A stretch of 7,829 nt of DNA from assembly GCA_002704665.1 (NCBI GenBank), contig PAHB01000047.1:1-7829 (forward strand), read 5' to 3'. Both the position numbers and the translations under genes were made by a program. Numbering within the stretch: position 1 is the stretch's first letter; the number at the start of each line of letters is the position of its first letter. Source of the stretch: Pseudomonadota bacterium (GTDB lineage Bacteria; Pseudomonadota; Gammaproteobacteria; Burkholderiales; Eutrophovitaceae). Below, one piece after another: positions 5,371 to 7,829 of the stretch. A model generated the notes under the pieces. That model saw only the letters and a program-made list of their open reading frames with translations. It did not search any database and was not told where the DNA came from.

Positions 5371-6570
5371 ATGATGGTACAAGACTTGTTAAAAGATAAA
5401 CTAGATCAGGCATTTCCCGCGGATCCCGGTGGGGGAATCTTTGTTGGACGGATCTGGATACCAGAAGAAGCAGGGCCGAGTCCTGTAGTTGCTATCGATG
5501 GAAAACTTTATGATTTTTCTAGAGTGGTTCCTACTTCCAGCCAGCTTCTCAATACGGATAATCCAGTGACTTTTATCAATGAAGCTATTTTGACGCAATG
5601 GGTTGATTGCATAGGATCGGTGGATGAGTTCATATATAATTGTCATCCGGACTTGCGGAACCCTCAACATCCTTTCTTTTTATCACCGTGTGATTTGCAG
5701 GCCATTAGGGCGTGTGGAGTTACTTTTGTTTCAAGCATGGTAGAGAGGGTGATAGAGGAGTTTGCGAAAGGGCAACCTGAGAAATCTGCTGAAATCCGTC
5801 ATTCGATTAGCAAAGAGGTTGGGGATAATCTAAAAAATGTTGTCCCGGGTTCGGAGAAGGCCGAAAAATTAAAAAGCGTTCTTACAAGACAAGGGCTTTG
5901 GTCGCAATATTTAGAGGTTGGAATTGGGCCCGATGCCGAGGTTTTTAATAAGGCTCAGCCCATGGCATCGGTTGGACTGGGTGCAGAAATAGGTATCCGG
6001 TCAGATTCTTCGTGGAATAATCCAGAGCCAGAGGTTGTTTTAGCAATAAATCGAGCAGGTAAAATAATTGGTGCAACTATCGGCAACGATGTTAACTTGC
6101 GGGATTTTGAGGGAAGGAGTGCTTTACTGTTGGGAAAAGCGAAGGATAACAATGCCAGCTGTGCATTAGGGCCGTTCGTTAGATTGCTTGATGGTAACTA
6201 CACCATGGAAGATCTGTGTAATACCAAATTAATAGTTAAAGTTGATGGGCCAGAGGGTTACAGTCTATCAGGCGTTAGCGATTTCTCTAAAATTAGTCGT
6301 GCGCCAATTGATCTAGCCAACCAAGCGGTTAATCGCGCTCATCAATATCCGGATGGGGTTATGCTTTTTTTAGGGACTCAGTTTGCTCCGACAGAGGACC
6401 GAGACCAGCCTGGCAAGGGGTTCACTCATAAAAAGGGAGATGTAGTAACAATATCTTGTGATCAATTGGGAGCTTTAGTTAACCGGGTTAATTTTTGTGA
6501 AGCAATTCCACCATGGTCCTACGGGATAACCGACTTATGGCAAAATTTGGTTGTAAGAGGATTAATTTAA
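5371..6570 (+). CDS. FAH-family hydrolase/dehydratase, XylX-like
   Basis: A 399-residue (or 398 if ATG 5374 is used) cytoplasmic enzyme of the fumarylacetoacetate hydrolase superfamily. An N-terminal domain (about 20-130: FVGRIWIP, VVAIDGKLYDFS) precedes the catalytic C-terminal FAH domain (about 180-375). Metal ligands are intact: Glu219 and Glu221 in NNPEPEVVLA and Asp240 in GNDVNLRDFEGRS, with the family's 19-residue step between the second Glu and the Asp. Other conserved blocks are GIGPDAEVFNKAQP, LLLGKAKDNNASCALGPF, HQYPDGVMLFLGT, and GDVVTI near the end. The long form with these motifs resembles 2-keto-3-deoxy-D-xylonate/arabinonate dehydratases (XylX/KdaD type), which make 2,5-dioxopentanoate in the Weimberg route. 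This is family resemblance from memory. No pentonate dehydratase or sugar dehydrogenase lies nearby, so the substrate is open. The stop codon overlaps that of the convergent aldo/keto reductase gene. Confidence 0.9.
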   Translation: MMVQDLLKDKLDQAFPADPGGGIFVGRIWIPEEAGPSPVVAIDGKLYDFSRVVPTSSQLLNTDNPVTFINEAILTQWVDCIGSVDEFIYNCHPDLRNPQHPFFLSPCDLQAIRACGVTFVSSMVERVIEEFAKGQPEKSAEIRHSISKEVGDNLKNVVPGSEKAEKLKSVLTRQGLWSQYLEVGIGPDAEVFNKAQPMASVGLGAEIGIRSDSSWNNPEPEVVLAINRAGKIIGATIGNDVNLRDFEGRSALLLGKAKDNNASCALGPFVRLLDGNYTMEDLCNTKLIVKVDGPEGYSLSGVSDFSKISRAPIDLANQAVNRAHQYPDGVMLFLGTQFAPTEDRDQPGKGFTHKKGDVVTISCDQLGALVNRVNFCEAIPPWSYGITDLWQNLVVRGLI

Positions 6571-7490
6571 AGGGTTGCTATAAATTCTTTCATTTTTTTT
6601 CTTGTACTTTTATCGGGAAGTCGACCATGGGATGCTCCAATATTGTCTATCAGATGATTTAGTTTTCCGGTGCCGGGGATAACACATGTTACACCGCCAT
6701 GAGATAAAATATATTTGAGGCAAAATTGCGCCCAGGAATTACAATCAAAGTCTTTCGCCCAGGAAGGCAGGGGAATGCCCGCTGTTTTTCGGAAAATCTG
6801 CCCCCCTACAAAAGGACGATTTACGATTACTGCATGGCCAGTCTCTTGCGCAATCGGAAGGAGTCTAGCTTCGGCTTCTGTTTCAATTGGTGAAAGATTA
6901 AATTGTACAAAATCAAACAATTTAAGTTTGAGAATTCTTTCGAGTTCATTGTATGCCCCTCGATGATAGTGAGTGATTCCCATGTATCTAATTTTTTTTT
7001 CTTCTTTGAGCGTCTGTAGTGTGGTTATATGTGTTTGCCAATCAACAAGATTATGAATTTGTAACAAGTCAACAGTTTTTACCCGCATGAGTTTAAATGA
7101 AGCTGCAATTTGATTAATTCCTTGATCCTTACCGTTAGTCCATACCTTTGTAGCGTGGAACAGGGAATTTTCTGCTTGTAGTTTTTCGGTCAAACTTCCA
7201 ATTACAGTTTCAGAATTTCCGTACATTGGGGAGGTATCGATAACGCGTCCACCACTATTTATAAATTTTTTAACAACTGTTTCAAGCATTTTCATTGATT
7301 GACTCTGCAGTCCAACATCGAATGTTCTGTAGGTTCCCAGGCCAATTATTGGTATTTTTTCTTCGTACTTAGGAATTTTTCTTTTTTTGTGAAGGTTAGG
7401 GTTAGCACTAAAAGCATTTTTTAACAATAATGATAGCGCTAGAGAAGTGTTGATACATTGTTGTAAAAATTTACGTCTTCTGTTCTGCAT
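6567..7490 (-). CDS. aldo/keto reductase with Tat signal
   Basis: A 307-residue protein of the aldo/keto reductase superfamily, an NAD(P)H-dependent (beta/alpha)8-barrel. The full catalytic tetrad is visible: Asp85 and Tyr90 in VIDTSPMYGNSE, Lys115 in HATKVW, and His146 in LLQIHNL. The C-terminal cofactor segment IPGTGKLNHLIDNIGA (271-286) is present. The N-terminus MQNRRRKFLQQ followed by a hydrophobic stretch (about 12-23) and NAFSA looks like a twin-arginine signal, which would send the folded enzyme to the periplasm. The barrel starts only at about residue 45 (KIPIIGLGTYRT), so the extension is real extra sequence. Physiological direction and substrate are unknown. GGGGG (7495-7499) precedes the ATG by 4 nt. 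The start overlaps the end of the Npt-like gene by 20 bp, so the two are probably an operon with coupled translation. Confidence 0.92.
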   Translation of the reverse strand: MQNRRRKFLQQCINTSLALSLLLKNAFSANPNLHKKRKIPKYEEKIPIIGLGTYRTFDVGLQSQSMKMLETVVKKFINSGGRVIDTSPMYGNSETVIGSLTEKLQAENSLFHATKVWTNGKDQGINQIAASFKLMRVKTVDLLQIHNLVDWQTHITTLQTLKEEKKIRYMGITHYHRGAYNELERILKLKLFDFVQFNLSPIETEAEARLLPIAQETGHAVIVNRPFVGGQIFRKTAGIPLPSWAKDFDCNSWAQFCLKYILSHGGVTCVIPGTGKLNHLIDNIGASHGRLPDKSTRKKMKEFIATL

Positions 7491-7829
7491 TTTTCCCCCG
7501 CAAGCGCTCTTGATATTTCCCCAAGGTTAACCCTAGAATACCCCAAAAAAAGGCTAAGGGTGCGGCAACAAAGGCCACTCCCGCAACCCCTAGTCCGACT
7601 ATTTTCAGTCCTTCGTATATCCAACCGCTAATAGCGTCTCCTCCCCTATAAATGAAAGTGTCAATAGAATTCTTTGCTCGGTACTTTTCGTTAAATGGAA
7701 CGATGGTAAATAATATCTCTCTTGCTGGTTTGGTTACCGCGTATTCCCCAGCTCTTCTGATAATACCAAAAACAACTAAGACTGAAAGTGTAGGATAAAA
7801 TCCCAGAGTTAAAAACCCAAAAATTGCAA
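7471..7829 (-). CDS. Npt1/Npt2 (ATP/ADP translocase)-like transporter, 3' end only
   Basis: The frame is open from the right window edge to a TAA at 7471-7473, giving 118 residues of the C-terminus of a membrane transporter. A hydrophobic helix (AIFGFLTLGF, then LSVLVVFGI) leads into RRAGEYAVTKPAREILFTIV, then EKYRAKNSIDTFIYRGGDAI and SGWIYEGLK. One or two more hydrophobic segments follow (about 75-102) before a charged tail (GKYQERLRGKNAEQKT). The Y-A-x-x-[KR]-P-A-R-E-x-L-F-T and K-Y-x-[AK]-K-N-x-I-D-T-x-x-Y-R-G-G-D signatures are ones I associate with Npt1/Npt2-family transporters and their free-living homologues. Parasite members exchange ATP and ADP, but free-living homologues have no assigned substrate. 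The last 20 bp overlap the aldo/keto reductase gene. The start and promoter lie beyond the window. Confidence 0.8.
   Translation of the reverse strand, partial: AIFGFLTLGFYPTLSVLVVFGIIRRAGEYAVTKPAREILFTIVPFNEKYRAKNSIDTFIYRGGDAISGWIYEGLKIVGLGVAGVAFVAAPLAFFWGILGLTLGKYQERLRGKNAEQKT

Noticed and set aside
1563..6570. A Weimberg (xylonate) operon made of the ALDH and the FAH-family enzyme
   Set aside because: The genes are in separate units with aroF and NIPSNAP between them. The ALDH does not look like the XylA-type ketoglutarate-semialdehyde dehydrogenase I remember, and the other pathway genes are absent.
7439..7624. 61-codon minus-strand frame near the reductase start
   Set aside because: It covers the Npt-like C-terminus and the reductase start in a third frame. 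Both overlapped genes have recognisable protein signatures and this one has none.

Overview
The window is an AT-rich, gene-dense stretch of what looks like a proteobacterial chromosome. A marine gammaproteobacterium is my best guess. It rests on the AroF-type DAHP synthase, which closely follows the E. coli enzyme, and on the mix of MFS, NIPSNAP and FAH-family genes. No rRNA, tRNA or species marker is present to confirm it. There are nine protein genes: seven complete and one cut at each window edge. I see no mobile element, CRISPR array, RNA gene or phage gene.

Layout. (1) A rightward block at 1-3761 holds the 3' part of an MFS transporter, an overlapping small secreted protein with a Rap1a/Tai-like domain, an NAD(P)-dependent aldehyde dehydrogenase with a very strong ribosome binding site, and a multi-spanning membrane protein of unknown function. 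(2) A leftward pair at 3772-5229 holds a class I AroF-like DAHP synthase (entry to the shikimate pathway) preceded by a NIPSNAP-family protein. (3) A rightward single gene at 5371-6570 encodes a large FAH-superfamily enzyme resembling 2-keto-3-deoxy-pentonate dehydratases (XylX type). It diverges from the NIPSNAP gene across a 141-bp promoter region. (4) A leftward pair at 6567-7829 holds an aldo/keto reductase with an apparent twin-arginine export signal. Its start overlaps the end of a partial Npt1/Npt2 (ATP/ADP translocase)-like membrane transporter.

The genes do not form one recognisable pathway. Four encode or resemble small-molecule catabolic or redox functions (ALDH, FAH-family dehydratase, aldo/keto reductase, NIPSNAP), and two are transporters. 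A link between the FAH enzyme, which would make a semialdehyde, and the ALDH, which could oxidise one, is possible. However, they lie in separate transcription units with the DAHP synthase between them. Both convergent junctions are extremely tight: 10 bp at 3762-3771, carrying an inverted repeat that spans both stop codons, and a 4-bp stop-codon overlap at 6567-6570. I did not find a clearly novel system. The points most worth a second look are the exported aldo/keto reductase coupled to an Npt-like transporter, the Rap1a-like secreted protein nested on an MFS gene, and the exact 10-bp direct repeat upstream of aroF.
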